Positions 7,614 to 8,799 of a DNA stretch of 8,799 bases are shown in pieces. Every line of letters begins with the position of its first letter. Position 1 is the stretch's first letter. The notes under the pieces are model-generated. The model made no database searches. It worked only from the letters and a program-made list of their open reading frames with translations, and was not told the origin of the DNA. Position numbers and translations under genes: made by a program. The stretch is from contig JALGZU010000111.1 in NCBI GenBank assembly GCA_025774735.1, positions 1 to 8,799 of the forward strand, read 5' to 3'. This stretch comes from a candidate division LCP-89 bacterium. Its GTDB lineage: Bacteria; Electryoneota; B3-LCP.

Positions 7614-8799
7614 TCAGAAACGCGCCTGGATGCCGACTTTGATCATCCTCGGTATGTCCACCTTGGCGGGATCGTGGTTATAATCGAAATCGATTTCGTT
7701 GCTCTCCAGGGGGCTCTCCCACGGTTCACCCGTACGGGTGTTGACCCGCAGGGGATTCACCAGGTCGAACAGGTTGTCAACGTCGGCCAGGAATGTCACC
7801 TCCATGGGGGCCCGGGTAAGCACTTTGGAAAAACGCAGGTCCACCGTGGCGCTCGGATCCATGCGTTCCGAGTTGGTCACGGCCAGACGTTCGCCGGCCC
7901 CGGTATAGGGCGTGTAGGGCAGACCGCTGGCCCAGGTGGCGATGATCCCCAGCGTGATATCCGAAGCCAGGCTGCTGAGAAAGTTCTTCCGATAAAGCTG
8001 GCCACTTTGATAAACGAACACCGCATTGAGCACGTGGCGGCGGTCGAAGTCGAGGTAATATTCCTGTTGCACCTCCGGTTCCTGGTAGTAGGCGTTCCAG
8101 TAGCCTACGGTCTGTTCGGAGGAGTTGCCTTTGGCCACGGAGTAGGTGTAATTCCCTTCCAGAGACCAGTGATCCGCCAGGGTGCGGTGTAGCCCCAGTT
8201 CGACGCCGACCACGGAGGCGTAATCGATGTTCCGGAAGAGGCCGTAGTTGTACCAGGTGCCTACGCGCACCTGCTTGCTCCCCACCAGATCGGTGATGTC
8301 CTTGTAGTAGGCCGTCAGGGTGAAGCCCAAAACGTCGGTCAGGTTTCCCTTCAGCCCCACTTCGTAAGCGACCGTCTTCTGAGCCTTCAACATGCGGTTG
8401 CCCACGATTCCCTGGGAGCGGTTGGCCAGCGTGTCCGTATCCAGGTAGGAAGTGTTCATGAACAGGCTGGAGTAATGAGGGTATTGGAAGAAATGACCGT
8501 AGGCGAAGTAAAGGCTGATATCCTCGGTGATCGGGTGAGCCAGCCCCAGTCGTGGGCTTAATTGCTGTTGAGGCTCGGCAGCGGCCAGACCGGAATCGGG
8601 ATTCTCCGGATCTGCCCACCCCTCCGAACGGGGATCCACCCAGTCCCAGCGCAGGCCCGCATTCACCACCAGGTAGGAGACTTCGATCTTGTCCTGGATG
8701 TAGGCCGCCAGTTCGACGGGATTTTCTTCATACATATCCACGATCCCCGTCGGCTGGTTGTCCGGGCCGATCTCCAGCTCGTCAATGTCCAGCATATCG
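7614..8799 (-). CDS. TonB-dependent receptor, C-terminal beta-barrel (5' part outside window)
   Basis: The reading frame is open through the window edge, so the signal peptide and plug domain are not visible; about 394 barrel residues remain. Counting from the Met codon at 8795, the typical receptor segments are PVELAAYIQDKIEVSYLVVN (26-45) with GLRWDW after it, LSPRLGLAHPITEDISLYFA (79-98) with YGHFFQYP after it, YEVGLKG (144-150), TLTAYYKDITDLVG (159-172), VVGVELGLHR (195-204), the NYTYSVAKG strand (215-223), and LADVDNLFD near 336-344. The protein ends in a phenylalanine (VGIQARF), the usual signal for barrel insertion. The pattern suits the Oar/SusC-like receptors of Bacteroidota-type bacteria that import large substrates using TonB energy. 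The substrate cannot be read from the barrel. It probably heads, or lies in, the same transcription unit as the secreted protein downstream (82-nt gap). Confidence 0.92.
   Translation of the reverse strand, partial: DMLDIDELEIGPDNQPTGIVDMYEENPVELAAYIQDKIEVSYLVVNAGLRWDWVDPRSEGWADPENPDSGLAAAEPQQQLSPRLGLAHPITEDISLYFAYGHFFQYPHYSSLFMNTSYLDTDTLANRSQGIVGNRMLKAQKTVAYEVGLKGNLTDVLGFTLTAYYKDITDLVGSKQVRVGTWYNYGLFRNIDYASVVGVELGLHRTLADHWSLEGNYTYSVAKGNSSEQTVGYWNAYYQEPEVQQEYYLDFDRRHVLNAVFVYQSGQLYRKNFLSSLASDITLGIIATWASGLPYTPYTGAGERLAVTNSERMDPSATVDLRFSKVLTRAPMEVTFLADVDNLFDLVNPLRVNTRTGEPWESPLESNEIDFDYNHDPAKVDIPRMIKVGIQARF

Noticed and set aside
7685..7698. Perfect 14-bp palindrome CGAAATCGATTTCG
   Set aside because: It sits inside the receptor coding sequence and is explained by the codons for Asn-Glu-Ile-Asp-Phe-Asp; no partner site or promoter is nearby.
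7777..8619. Alternative minus-strand frame of 280 codons inside the TonB receptor gene
   Set aside because: It lies entirely within the receptor gene on the same strand in another frame and is Arg/Gly/Pro-rich; the receptor frame carries the conserved barrel motifs.

Overview
The window carries five genes, all on the minus strand, so it is read here from high to low coordinates. The organism is most likely an uncultured, fairly GC-rich member of the Bacteroidota/FCB superphylum (Zixibacteria-, Latescibacteria-, Marinimicrobia- or KSB1-like). The basis is a type IX secretion (T9SS) C-terminal sorting domain, a PorV/PorQ-family protein and a TonB-dependent receptor, combined with high GC in third codon positions. 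This placement is inference; no rRNA or other taxonomic marker is present.

Region 1 (8799 to 4529, minus) is an envelope/secretion cassette. It holds the C-terminal beta-barrel of a TonB-dependent receptor (start outside the window), a ~1000-residue secreted protein with a signal peptide, an fn3-like middle domain and a T9SS type A sorting domain, and a PorV/PorQ-family outer-membrane protein. The last two overlap by an ATGA, so they are probably one transcription unit and translationally coupled. A perfect 9-bp stem followed by a U-rich tail (3458-3488) ends the unit.

Region 2 (3370 to 1, minus) is the pyrimidine/arginine gene pair carA-carB, encoding the two subunits of carbamoyl-phosphate synthase. 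carA is complete and has its glutaminase triad. carB starts inside the end of carA (17-nt overlap) behind a strong Shine-Dalgarno. It is intact through its first ATP-grasp half and the oligomerisation domain. Just after the start of the second half, about 34 nt are missing compared with the family. Reading frame is lost and an early stop follows at 280, while the correct downstream protein sequence resumes in another frame at 406 and runs off the window edge. The copy shown cannot encode a normal CarB; it is either a real lesion or an assembly artefact.

The two regions look functionally unrelated and are separated by the terminator and a 157-nt intergenic gap. I saw no RNA genes, CRISPR, insertion sequences or phage genes. 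The part with the least described biology is the secreted protein and its PorV-like partner.
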